The notes beneath the pieces were generated by a model. The model was not told where the DNA came from, searched no databases, and was given only the letters and a program-made list of their open reading frames with translations. Shown in pieces: positions 1 through 12,300 of a stretch of 64,000 bases of DNA. Within the stretch, counting starts at the first letter, position 1. Every line of letters begins with the position of its first letter. Source of the stretch: Crossaster papposus. Lineage: Eukaryota; Echinodermata; Asteroidea; Velatida; Solasteridae. The stretch covers positions 1,830,066 through 1,894,065 of the forward strand of contig JBAIAA010000704.1 in assembly GCA_037893245.1 (NCBI GenBank). The letters are read 5' to 3'. The translations under genes were made by a program, and so were the position numbers.

Positions 1-2260
1 TTAGACATGTCTTGTGTCTTCAAGAAACATAAGAGTAAATGCACTCACCCCGGAAATACGTGCTATAGGCCTACACTATCCGGAATTGAAAGGAAGGGAA
101 GAGGTATACTTACAAGGTTCTAATTTTCTGAAGGCGGTACGCAGTGTTCTTTGCATTCTCTTATATCCAAGGGGGTTAGGCATGCAAAGTCCTTAGGGAG
201 GGGATGTGCACACGTGTGGGCCAAATGCTTTTGTGTCAAAAAAAAATGAAGATGCATTTAAAAGTTTCGAACCATTGACAGTTGAGTTTTTACTCATTTA
301 AAAAAACCAAAAAAAACCGGACAAATTGGTTTAATGAATATAAAATGCTACCAAGATAGGGTCTGGAACTCAAACTACTAGACCGAATCGGGATTTCTTG
401 GTATCATTTTTTTTCTAGAAGGATTATCCATCCATTAGTATACGTAGTTTTGGCCTCGGTAATGGAGTTTTTGTCCGTTGTTTTTTAGACCACCCATAAT
501 TATGCGCGATTACATTGCGTACAACCAACCGTTTTATTCTCTGCCATTGAAAAAGTCAACTTCATGGACAACAGCCTTGATGTCGGGGTAATTAATGACG
601 ATACACCTCCATCTTAATTACAAAAACCCTGCTCTCTTTTTTCTCCCCTTCTCTTCTTTCCTACCAGCGACGTATTGATTCCTAAGAAAGTCAATACAGT
701 GTCCCCCATCTGAGCCTTTTTTCCTTGTTTTGTTTCCTTGACGCGAGGATAAACAGTGTTGGGTATCGATCGTTACGATATTATTTGGCGCTCTATTTGT
801 CGTGTCGTAGCAACAGCCAAAAAAGGCTAACGTTAATTTTGTTTGGATTAAATAAAAATGTCTATTTTCCATTTCTATTTTGTTTGAAACATCGGTCTTG
901 GGGAAGTTTGTCAAACAAAATAACAATCAGCGGTTGGCTAAAAAAATATATCTACAGCTTTGGCGCCAAATAGACGAAACCACGGGAAAAATGTATAGGC
1001 CTATTAATGAAGAAAAAATCCCCGCTCTCTTTAGCTTGCCGGATCGAATGACGAGCTAAACGAGTGGACCATTGGAGTGACGTCATATCGCCCGTGGTTA
1101 CTGTTTATCATCACCATGGAGAGTGTGTAACAAGCCGAATCGTGTTGCCATGCGAACGGGGGAGCCTTCGGGCGTGCGTGCAATACATACAGCGAGGCAT
1201 TATTATTATAGAGGATGCCCGACGACTGTTGAAAAAACGCAAACAGGGTAATGATTCACGGCACATTGCCTCTCTGCATGAGGAGGATGCTGCAATATTT
1301 ACAGAATTGATCGAGATTATCCGAGGAGAATTTCAAATGAAACTGCACAGCCTTACCCCCCCCCCCCCCCCCCCCCCCCCACCCCCCACCCCCCCCCCCC
1401 CCCCCCCCCCCCCCCCCACCCCCCGCTCCCCTCCCCCGGCCCGGCTTCACCTTGCCTCTGTTCCGTGAGGCTATCACCGATCTGAGTTCATCTACCGGGG
1501 ATGTGAGCCATTAACACCAGAGTAACAGACAAACACCTAATTTCACAAACGCGTGTTAATCGTTGACCTGCTCGTGCTAGTTTGTATTTACAATACATTC
1601 ACAGTTCACGGTAGTGTTCTATTAGCTTGTATACCAGCTGACGTTTTCTCACACGTTAATATTACCTTCTCGTTCTTTTTCTCAATTTTTTTATATTACA
1701 AGTTTCGTTCTGCAAATTGCCCAGTCGAGAACCGGAAACGGGCGCCACTGGGCGTCACCAGATACACTTCACTCGATCGATCGTAACGTCTGAACCGTTT
1801 TTAATTAAACACCATCTAGTGTTACGCTACTGAGGACTACGTCTAGCCTAGGCCGAGTACGAGTATAGCCTGTGCCTTCATGTTCTAAATAAAAGAATAA
1901 GTGAACCGCTCACGATAAAGACCAGCTGATCAATATCATTCAATTCAATCTAACATAATTAATGCACGGGGTCAGGTGTAGCATGAATTTAAGTCTCTAT
2001 GAAATACGGACTCATTGGTAGTATTGCGTATACTTAATATACTTAAATAATCGTGATAATATAATTAGGAGAGTGACCGGTCATGTAAGAGGGTTTAACC
2101 AATAATAGGGAAAATTGGTCTGATTTTCACAGGAGGCGGATTTTCATAATCACACCGCAGGCCAGGTACTTTGTACAGGTACGTATCGGCGAAGTTGAAC
2201 AGGTTATAGCGCCCTCGCGCGGTGAGGTTTTTGCAACATTAACGAGACAAGTCGAGCAAG
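1..2260. other. 5' flank upstream of NDUFB6, no supported gene
   Basis: No exon with convincing homology is visible. It holds a C homopolymer tract at about 1356-1424 broken by single A bases, and one open frame at 1064-1468 (+) whose second half is only a poly-proline reading of that C tract. The first part of that frame (to about 1247) ends at a GTAATG that could be a splice donor, but no partner exon was found. Just before 2261 the sequence becomes more G+C-rich, as expected for the NDUFB6 promoter and 5' UTR; no TATA box was identified. Confidence 0.5.
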
Positions 2261-4694
2261 ATGGCGGCTTGTCCACCTCTCGCGAAGTCAAGAAACGACC
2301 TTCGTCCGCCCGCCGGTGCCAAGCCAGAAGTCCCAAACTGGGCCCAAAATGATCACGTCTTGAAGAACTGGATCAAGGAGGAGAGGCTGCGACGGAGGAC
2401 CTTCTTGGCTGACCAGGTTTTGGAGTCTTATGAGCCGATACCGCAGCCGCACAAAACGAACAGGTTATGGAAGGCGATACGGCAACCGTTTTGGAACTTG
2501 CTCTGGCCACTAAATGAAGCCACGGTAAAGAAAATAAATAAAGTTAATAATATATGGGGTCTAAACTTAAAGTTAGGCCATGTAGTCCACCCACTTTATT
2601 TTATTTAAGCAACAATTTTATTTAAGAATCTGACTAACTTGTCTAAGGCAATTAACCAGTTCGCGCCGGATGACGTATTATAAACGCAAAGTTTTCCCCA
2701 AATTCAAAATGTATGACGCATAAACACGCCAAGTTCAAGTTCGGAAATGTCTGTCAGCAGCGAAATGCCGGAAATGCGTGGGTTTGCTTCCCGGTACTAT
2801 CGGCCTGAACACGCTTCGGATCTAGTTTTGTTAAAAATAATCCCGCCCCTCGGCTCGGTGATGTTAAAATTACCCTGGCGCGAACTGGTTAAGGAACAAA
2901 ATATATTGATAAATATTTAAATTTCTCATTCTTGTTCATTATTCTCAGCCAAATTGGTTAAAGCATTTTTTTTTTAATACAATGTTCATTTGAATACTTG
3001 ATTAAAATTTGTTTTTTCTTTTCTGACTTTACTTTACAGGGTTACAGGCTGTTTCAAGGGATCTTTTCGATGAAGCGTGTTTTCACCGTCATAATCCTAC
3101 CCATGTGGGTTGTGCATTATGTTGTCAAGTACCACGTGGTGGTAAGTACTAAAGTAGACAAAAGTCCAGCAGCAGGATGTGAACCCATGACCCTCCAATC
3201 ATGCGTTACAAACTAAGACTGAGTAACGACCTGGCCATTTTCCCCCACAGTGTTTTTTATTTGTGATTGCTGATAGTGAGACATCTGTTTTGTCATCCAC
3301 ACCAAATGTCTCTGCAAGATAGCTCATCAGTTTAACCCTAACTCCCTCACCCCTTTTACTAGAAAGTATCCTGAATCCGCCACAGTCCACCAATTTTGGT
3401 TTGCAAAAACTGCTGGTGTCCTGAGTCCATTAGAGTGACTCCACCAGTATGCATTCTGGAGAGATCCTGAGTCCATCATTCTCCACCAGCAAAAGTTTGA
3501 TGGACTGTGGCGGATTCAGGATACCATGGTGGCATACAAAAAATTGCAGTGCGTTTCTCCATAGAGTCCATCACAGTCCATCACCTGAATGTCTGTATCC
3601 TGAATCCATCAAACTCCTGCAGTAACGCTAGGCTTAAAATCCTCAATCCATCACACTCCTCCAGTTGGTTCAATATATAGGTATCCTGAATTCGCTAAAA
3701 TCCTCCAAAACAGGAAATGGATTTTGATGGACTCAGGGTGGTTAGGCTTAATACAAACATATGTAAATAATCAAATTTTCATACTTTACCATCAAGCAAA
3801 GTTTCAATAGTGTAAAGTAAAATCTCGAAACAAAATAAAAGATGCTTTTTTATAGCCAAGTGACAACATAAAACCATGGTCTAACAAATGAAAATCATTA
3901 CCAACAAAAACATACAAATGTACAGATAATTTACAATACTATTAACTAAAAAGCAGAATATGGCATCTTCATCCCCTTTTTCTTAATAATTGTTTGTTTC
4001 CTCGCAGCCTGTCCCGGGAAGTGTGGTGCATTCTAGAAGACCAGTTTATCCGGTGAGAATTTGATCTTTAGCCCTTGTTCTTGTTTATCCTTTAACCAGG
4101 CACGGTTCTAAAGCCAATTTTTAAGGGGGCTACTGAAACACTTCGCACGTGACGTCAATTTCTAACTTTTGCTACTGCTGTTTCATTTTGAAGGTTCGAA
4201 AATGTACTTTTTATTTCATTTCCCTTTTTTGTTGGGAAGGGGGGTGGGGAGGTGCCTACCTAAGGGGGATAAAGGCCCCCTGTAGAACTGCGTGTGCCTC
4301 CAATGCACATTTTAATATGCACCCCCCCCCCCTAAAAAAAAATATATACAATTCTTCAGTGCACACAGCTGTGGTGATTTGGCATGTGCCACTGCCATGC
4401 AGTGATCTATCCTCATAGAGGAAGGGTTTAGTCTTGTTTGATTAAACTGCATTCAGCATACCGATTTGAAAATTTAAGGCTGAAATTATAATAATTAAAG
4501 TATCTGATTCATAGCTGACTCCTCGAGTGCAAATTGTTTTATGGAGGACAGGACAGGGGAGGGGAGGGGGTTGTAGACCAGCGTTTTGGGCTTGTGTGCG
4601 GGTGCACAAACTAAAGTTTCTGCCTTGAAGTTTTGTGAATTTAAATTTTTGCTTTGTTTTGTTTCAGGGTGAAGAAGAAAAGGCAGAAAGCTAG
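2261..4694 (+). CDS. NDUFB6: NADH dehydrogenase [ubiquinone] 1 beta subcomplex subunit 6 (complex I B17), 4 exons
   Basis: Accessory single-pass subunit of the membrane arm of mitochondrial complex I (inner membrane). Exons are 2261-2524, 3040-3141, 4008-4052 and 4668-4694, all with GT-AG introns in phase 0, giving 145 aa; human NDUFB6 has 128. The start is the ATG in GCAAGATGG, a good Kozak context. The N-terminal exon is hydrophilic and rich in Arg/Lys/Trp. Exon 2 encodes the single hydrophobic helix, about residues 99-112, followed by HYVVKYH; this matches the human run ending in the HYYMKYH signature, which made the identification. The C-terminus is short and acidic (GEEEKAES). The longer N-terminus relative to human is the main difference. 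A TTAA-bounded transposon sits in intron 1 and another, with a tRNA-like SINE, in intron 2. Identity is confident from exon 2; exons 3-4 rest mainly on splice signals. Confidence 0.88.
2652..2892. mobile_element. TTAA-bounded short inverted-repeat transposon (family R1)
   Basis: Lies in NDUFB6 intron 1. Ends are mirror images: TTAACCAGTTCGCGCC at the left and GGCGCGAACTGGTTAA at the right, bounded by TTAA as in piggyBac-type insertions. It has no coding capacity. Related copies are at 42193-42435, 36187-36407 (opposite orientation, eroded left end), about 28589-28837 (diverged), and 54751-55929 (interrupted). Assignment to piggyBac is inferred from the TTAA boundaries only. Confidence 0.85.
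3160..3235 (-). repeat. tRNA-like SINE fragment
   Basis: Begins about 20 bases after the NDUFB6 exon 2 donor. On the minus strand it has a pol III B-box-like GGTTCACATCC; no good A box was seen, so it is a fragment at best. Confidence 0.45.
3329..3756. mobile_element. TTAACCCTAAC-ended non-autonomous transposon with internal repeats
   Basis: In NDUFB6 intron 2. The left end reads TTAACCCTAAC and the right end GGTTAGGCTTAA, the same termini as the inverted pair in EIF2B2. The interior repeats variants of 'tcctgaatccatcaaactcc' in both orientations, so the transcript could fold on itself. No open frame is present. Confidence 0.7.
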
Positions 4695-6310
4695 AATGTT
4701 TTTCACTTCCGTCTTCAGTTGCACGTTTGCCGTTTGGAGACAGTGGAATTAATTTGTACAGAGAAGAGTAAACTTCAAATTGATGAATAGTTTAGATTAA
4801 AATATGTTTCGTCTTAAAGCCTTTAAAATGCTTTAAAAACAACTAGAATGTGAAGGATTTTGGAAAGTTCAACCCAGGCACCATTACTCATGCTAATGCC
4901 CATATCTTTCTCTAAAAAACACGGAATGAGCCCATTGCAACCCTGCGACAGAGCAATAGATTTTGTGGGATTCAGGAAAGTTTTTACCTAAATTAAGAGA
5001 TAGCAGGCCTTAGTTTCAAAAATTGTAAAATGGAAAAATAATTTCAGTGGGTATTTTTTTTAAGTCGAGCGTTTCTTTTCCCAGTAAATACTAGAATATT
5101 ATTGATATAGGATTTCAGTCTTGTTAAAGTTTACACAGCCGTTCAAATTTTACATTGTTGCAAAATTCAAATCCACAAGAGCACAACATGTAGATGGATT
5201 GATTACATAAACGACCACCATTAATAAACCACAATGCGTTATAGTTGGTTTGATGTGAATAAAAGTTATTACTTTAAATTTGTGTCGTGATTTTTGTTTG
5301 TTAGTTTAAACAAAATTCATCTGTAGTGGATAGTGTCATTTTTACTTGTTATTGTGGATCATATTAACCTAAAAAAAATGTAAAGGTTGCAGTATTATAA
5401 TTTGAGAAATACACAACATATTGATGCCAACTGATCACAATTACAAATGCATGTACACATTAAACACTACTAAAATCCTGCATGGCATATTTATTCATGT
5501 ATTCCATAATATACATAGCTAAAAACTCCAATAGTATGAGCTATCCCAAAACTAGGCTAAAGTTTTTTTACAACTTTAGCCCCACTTTGGATAGTATAAA
5601 AGTCATCTATGCATGTTTTCAAATTTATACAAGGACCATTTTATTTGTAGACATTTTTACACAAAATTCTTGAATTTGACAAACGATAACCATTTAAAAA
5701 TGGACGGAATTCTGGATTTGTCAAGTATCGTAAATCATTCACAAGTACTAAACGACGGTTCTTTGATATTTTTTCGAACTCAGTGGAAGAATCATGAATT
5801 CATTTTTTAACGGCATTCTGTTGCAATTGCCCTATCACGCATCCTGAAAAAAAATCTTTGGTATACAAGTTTGGCATGAAAGCTTGCGGTCTGCTGTTAA
5901 AAATACAATGGATGAACAAATACTTTTGAAATATAAAAACGGGTGTGAATGATTGGCCTTTTTTGGCTGACAAATTCTATGCAAAGTGTGGCGTTTCCCA
6001 TCCTTTTTATGTTAACTTGCTATTTCGTATAGTGAGCAATTAACATTTTAAATATTTAATATAATATAAAATTTTACTACAGCAAACCGATTTATAGAAT
6101 CTAATTGGATGCCGATTGTCATTTCAATGCAGTTAATACCCTGCTCCTTAGAAACATAAAGGCAACGTCTATCATACATCGGCACATTTTACTTCACACG
6201 AGTCTGGTGCATTAAATGCACAAATTGCTTGGCTGTGGTCAAACACAAGGAACAAGACCAAGATGGCTGCCGTACGATGGGATTCTCCGGTATATCTTTG
6301 TATGAAAGTC
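4695..6310. other. Convergent 3' region between NDUFB6 and DNAI4
   Basis: AT-rich and without exons. Likely NDUFB6 3' UTR occupies the first part, with AATAAA hexamers on the plus strand at 5223-5228 and 5258-5263. From there to 6310, where the DNAI4 stop codon lies on the other strand, I see only AT-rich non-coding sequence. Confidence 0.6.
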
Positions 6311-9300
6311 TCACCTCTTAGAGGTGAGTTCGCTGTCCAAGGTTTGTCTGATCAGATCCTCCAGTTTCTCCTTCTGTTGAGGAGGGCAAAGTAAGCAGTC
6401 AACTGGATTGTTAAGGACTTCACCTTCAGGTACTAGTAAATTATGCTAATGAAATGTATCACGATTGTCAATGTATCCATAATAACAATTTACATGTAGA
6501 TGGTTAAACAAGATAATATGTGTATATGAAAATAATTTATGGGCTATATATATTTAAAAAAAATAATAATTTGAAATGTACACACATTTTAGATTTTTGC
6601 AGAAGTGCAATGCAATGGGCAGTGTGTGATAATGTCATTGTATGTCAATATATTTTTATTTTACAGCGCTGAAACTTCATCAAAGAGGATGTGAGAATGA
6701 TATGATCCTACCCACTCTGACCTCATCTTGTAATCCTTTGCCTAATCCTCCTTTTGTTGGCTCTTCCCAGATGTAGAAGAAATTACAGTTTTAGAGGTGG
6801 GAGTAAAACCCTAGAATGATATTCCATGAAAAAAAATATACACATTGGCCCAGATGAGGTTCTAACCCGGGTCATAGCGACGAAAGGCGAGGACAGAAAC
6901 ACTACGCCAACCAGACTCCTATTACCAACCAAAGATGGTTTTATTCCATTCCTGTTATCTGATGATCCCCTACCTGGTTATTCTCCACCGGTGGCATGTT
7001 TCTTAGCTGGTACACCGACACCTGCCCATCGCTGTCGCCAACTAGGATGCACTGTGGAAACAAGAAGAATAGGGTATCGCTGATTTTTTAATGCTTCTAA
7101 CAGGAACGCCTAATCGAAAGAAAGAAGTACTCTGGCAGTGCTTTCAGTTTTAAAATGTCAAAACTATCTTCAAGATTGAACACTTGCATTTGAGTTGAGA
7201 GCAAACTTGAGACAGGAGAGTTTGACCCCTGGCGCAGGTACGTTGACTATGATTGGATCTAACCTGGAACGATGACAAACAAAACAGAAAATAGGACATT
7301 TTTCAAGGTTGACGGTACAATATTAAGTAACACCAAGAGATTATTGATTACATCCAAACCCGTGGCTGCTAACCATATCGCGCGCGCGCACTCACATGTT
7401 TGTGCTGAGATCCCATATCTCAACAGCGCCCTCATTGACACATCCGAACACAGTGGCCGACGTAGGGGACCAGGATACGTCCATGACAGCTTTCTGCAAT
7501 TACACAGATAATAATGATGTTTAAAAAAAATAATGCGTACATAAGTACATAAGCGTACATAAATATACAGCACGATGCAGCCAATATGGCACATACTAAA
7601 GCAGCTTAGATCAGTTGGACTAACCATCCCTGGCCTCACAGGCACCCATTTATTCCTGAGCTAAGGTTAAGTGTGACAAAGTGTCTTGCCCAAGGGCACA
7701 CACACCACAACCAGAGATGAGATTGTTAAATTGGAAATGTTTTAATTGGATTTGGAGGATTGATGAGGACGGCCTTGCCCATACATAACCATGCAATCAA
7801 ATTCTGAAATAAAGAAAAAATGTATAACTTACAGTTGAGGAGAAGAAATTCAGCACTGGTTTCTGCCGGTCTTGTACCCAGAGTCTTATGCTCCAGTCGG
7901 AACTGGCACTGATGAACACATCAGGCACAAATGGAGACCACTCAATTCTGTAGACTGGACCCTGCGACAGAAAGTTTAAATTAAACAGTTTGTGGAAACT
8001 AAAGGCTACAATTCAATCTCTTAAAATTCAGAATTTTTAGCATTTTGTTTGGCAAATATTGATACACAAATGAGGTTAACCTTTTGGAATACTGTTTTCA
8101 TCGAGGTCGATAAAGACTTTTTAACAACTTATAGTCAAATCTATTAGGATGACAAATAAAAGGCAAGATTGAATTTTGAATAAACTCACCGTGTGTCCGA
8201 AATAGCTGTCAAGGTACTGCTCATTGTAAGAACAAGAACATTTGTGAATATGGCCTTCCTCCGTACCTGCTAAATATCTGTAAGATACAAGAAATGGAGC
8301 GAATTTGTCCTTACGGTAAATTGTAGGAGCCTAAAAAGAAAAGCCTTCGAAAGATGCTGCCAGAAACCTGACAAGATATTTTGATGACAGCCATACCCCA
8401 CAAATCTACTTTCTCTCAGGATACTGTAACAAATACGTCTGTTCACCACCTGCGCTACATGCTTTACTCACATGTTGGGTGGTAAGTAAGTAAAGTGCTC
8501 ATCTCTCATCAATGTGGCCCGGGTTCGATTCCCGGCTTGGACCACAATGTGAGTAGAGTTGTTAGTTGATTCTCTCCTGTGCCACCAGGATTTTTTCCCA
8601 GGTTTTTCTCTGGATTCTCTGTTTTTTCTTCCTCCGCAAAAATTCATATTTACGATCTATAGCTGTGCTCTGTGGTCGGATATGGGTCGTATGGCCGGCT
8701 GCCAGAGGTGCCTTTCCGTGCCATCGACTCGACTACAGCATCCCAGCTGAAAGATTATTAGCCTCCTAAATCAAAATAACCTCATCCTCAAGATGCTTAA
8801 CTGGCCCATGTCTTTGCAGTACTTTGCTTTTTGTGGATGACCGATGAAGAGGAGGAAGCCAACGGGATATTTTGACAGCCATATGACACAGGATCCTACT
8901 TTTTTTCTGATCGGATACTACTCACATGTTGAGATTTTGTGGGTTGAAGTCGAAGCACATTCCTGAGGCCTGTCTTGAGATGAATCCCTCGCTCTTAGTC
9001 TCCTTGCCTTCTCTCTGCTTCTTTGTTGCCTTGGCTACCCTCTTGAGCTTCATCAAGTCAGTGCACTCGAAACCCTGCGAAAGGAAGGGAAAGAATGTTG
9101 TATCCTTTTGTGTACAAAGTCTATGGAGAGTCGAGAAAATTGTCAAAGAATTTCCTAATAAAACTGGAGATGTTTCTCAGTTCCCGATTCAAGCCAGAAT
9201 TCGTACTCAGTTTTGCAATGTGGGTACTGACCTTTCTGATTTGCCATTGCGTGACTCTGCCGTCCGTGGAGATTGAGATGAGTAACTCCCCCCTCTCCTC

Positions 9301-12300
9301 ACCTGACGACGACCCCTTCTCCTTGTCAATCCACTTGAGTTGCCAGACGGGGGCGGAGTGCTTACCGTGACTCTCGCTACAGGAGGAGGAAAAATATGAG
9401 GAAAAATAAAATAACTTTTAGAGACCTGCTATACTTTACACAAATTTTGATTTAAAATCTTGAAACTTGTACAACTTTTTGTAATTCGTGCTGCCAACAA
9501 GTTGCTTTGACGAAACAAATTACGTTTGCATTCTTGTCGAGTAGAAATTGGCTGTCATGTCACTTTAAAAAAGGGATACGTTATCAACGAGTTCATCCAC
9601 AATAAGGCATATTGTATTAGGTACTGCAGAATCGTCTGCAATTATATTATCAGTATGATTATGATCCAGGCTTTCTGACTTTTGTGTAGGTTTTCAGTAG
9701 TAGTTTTCGTTGATACCTATTTTCACAGCAGCATATTAAGCCTCATGGCATGTTCTGTACTAACAACACTTGTGCTCCATCTTCAACCAAGCTCTTGGAA
9801 ATACAGTTGCAGTACTCCTGCACCCAAGCCCTTCATCGTTTGAATTAGATGACAGTGTGTAATAACTACGTATGCCAAATATTCATTGCCATTTCATTTT
9901 TCGGAGTTGTTGAACAAAAATGCGAAATAATATAAATTTCAAAACAGAAAGTAAGGGAACTTAGAAAAGTAAAAACAGAAATAGGGAAAAGTAGAAATAG
10001 TTGAAATCTTGCATTATTTAGTTTTAACTTACTAGCTATCAAGTACCGGTGTGTTGTTACTGCCTCTTACATTATAGATGGCTACCATACCATTGTACAT
10101 ACCAATCTAAAGAACAGGGGACAAAACGTGTATAAGTACCCATCGCAAAACATTCTTCCTACTGACCATCTCATGTAGATACTTAGTTCTTGAAACTTGA
10201 AGGCAATACTTGGTCTCAACAAAGTCTTTCTGTATGGCCATAACAGAAAGAAAAGTGTTAAAACACTGTTTCAGTGACTTTCAATTTTGGGGCCTTTACA
10301 GGCAAATGAAAAGTATATCGCAATTCGCAATGGCACCAAAAAACAAAAACCAAACACTTCATACCGCCAGGAGGTTTGGATTTGTTGCTGAGAAGTCCAT
10401 GGCAGTCACTCCCGACTCACAGTGAAAAACTCTTTCTGGAAACTGAAAGAAAAAATGTAAAAATGACATTGGCTTCAAAGTTGTGGACGGCAAGTGTTAC
10501 TATACCTCATACGAATTCATGAGCCAAATTTGCAGACGAGTAATCACACACAGGGTAAATACGCAGGTGCCAGACGGCGATCACGAAAAAACAAGAACAA
10601 GAACCACTGCCCGACAACTAATGTCGTTTTTCTTGCTTTTCTGTTCTGGCATCCATGATTGTAAAACTTCGGACAGGTCAGTTAAACGATATTTACTATA
10701 CAATACAACCTCCCAAATCCACCTATTCCTGATAATTCAGGCAATTTACAAGTTGATCTTTGTGACTTTATAACGGAACCACACGGTGGTCTCTTAGACA
10801 TTTTGTGAAACAACTTGACCAACCTCTGGGTTTTTGAGTGACCAGCAGCAGGCGAGGCCTCCTTTCTGCTCGGTGAACCCAAACTGACCGTACCCAATAG
10901 CCAACAGATCCTACAGGAAAACAAGTACAGAAGTTTACAATGTGTTCAGTTAATACAAGTAGTTATTGCATCCGAAAAATTGACAAAAGTTGAATTCAAG
11001 TTGAACAATGATATTGACTGAACCAGGGTTTGAACCTATAACCTCCAGAATACCGTTCCGGTGCTCTACCAACTAAGCTATCAACCCCTACGTTAGTGAT
11101 TCCCCATGAAGTTGATTCAGTTGAAAAACGTATAGCTGTTCACAAATCCAACATTAATGGCATCTTTCAAAGTTATTGAGATATCAGTCTCGACGAGGCA
11201 GATTGCCCTATTTGTTTGTATAAAGCATGTGGGCATATAACGTTATAATATTACGTTGTCTTTTTCATCATAGGTCAACATCACATTTGTGGGTCGCAAG
11301 ACTCTAATTCGTCATCTACTATCATGCCAAATTTTGAAGCTGTGTTAAGACTATCATAAATCATACTATTAAGGTCAAAAGGTTGACGGGCAAATTGCTT
11401 AAAAAAGCGTTTTAATGAGGGATGAAAGCTGACTTTGTTGAGTTTGTTCCATGACATGGAGCTGACGTTGCGGCCTTTGGTCAGACTGCAGGTGTAGGCC
11501 CACAGTCTGTCTAGGTTAGGTCCTAGCTGGGCGATGTTGACGGCGCCAGAGGTAGAGCTGCCTTCCGCGGGCTCCTCCTCAACAATCCGGTCAATATCTA
11601 CGAAGAAAGGTGGAGAAAATAGTTGAATGTTAAAACACACAAAACAAATGTGTGTCACAAATGTCACTTTTTCTTTCGTATGATGAGCAGCTTAACTACA
11701 AATGTCACTGAAATATGTTTTTTTCAATCAGTAGTTTCAACATGCTGTTATTCGTATTGCATGTTTCTACCCAAAAGGTCTTGTTAGAAATACCAAGGAC
11801 TGACTACAATAGCAATAATCTACAATGTAAAGTACTGAAGTTTCTAGACAATTTTTTTTGTATTAAGCTAAAAACTATTCACCCCGTTCTATAAAAGGCT
11901 TGCCGAAATCTTTTTTTTTCAAATCACAAAGTTTGAGTTTTGGTCACTTTCATTGGAAGGTATTCAAAATGATTTTACTGGGAAAATATATTGATTGGGA
12001 GCGGAAAGCGAATGTGTGTATTTAAGACGTTTTGAACTAACCTTGCAAAATTGGCAGGGCTCTGTATGATGCCTGCTTGGGTTGGAAGTTGTTGAGGGTC
12101 ACCACTCTCTCCATTACAAACAGGTGGGTCTTCAAGGCGTCCGACTAAAAAGTGGTGCAAAAAATACATCATTAAGCATCAAAGCGTCACTGTAATGACA
12201 TGAGAAAAATTTAATTGGCACAAAAATTTGCTTAGCACCAAAAAGTCTTTCTCAATAAAAAATAAGTTATCAAACTCCATGGGCTTTTCATGCTAAGCAC

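Noticed and set aside
1064-1468. 134-residue frame upstream of NDUFB6
   Set aside because: Half is poly-proline from a C tract; the rest matches nothing I know and no second exon was found. Kept only as a note in the flank entry.
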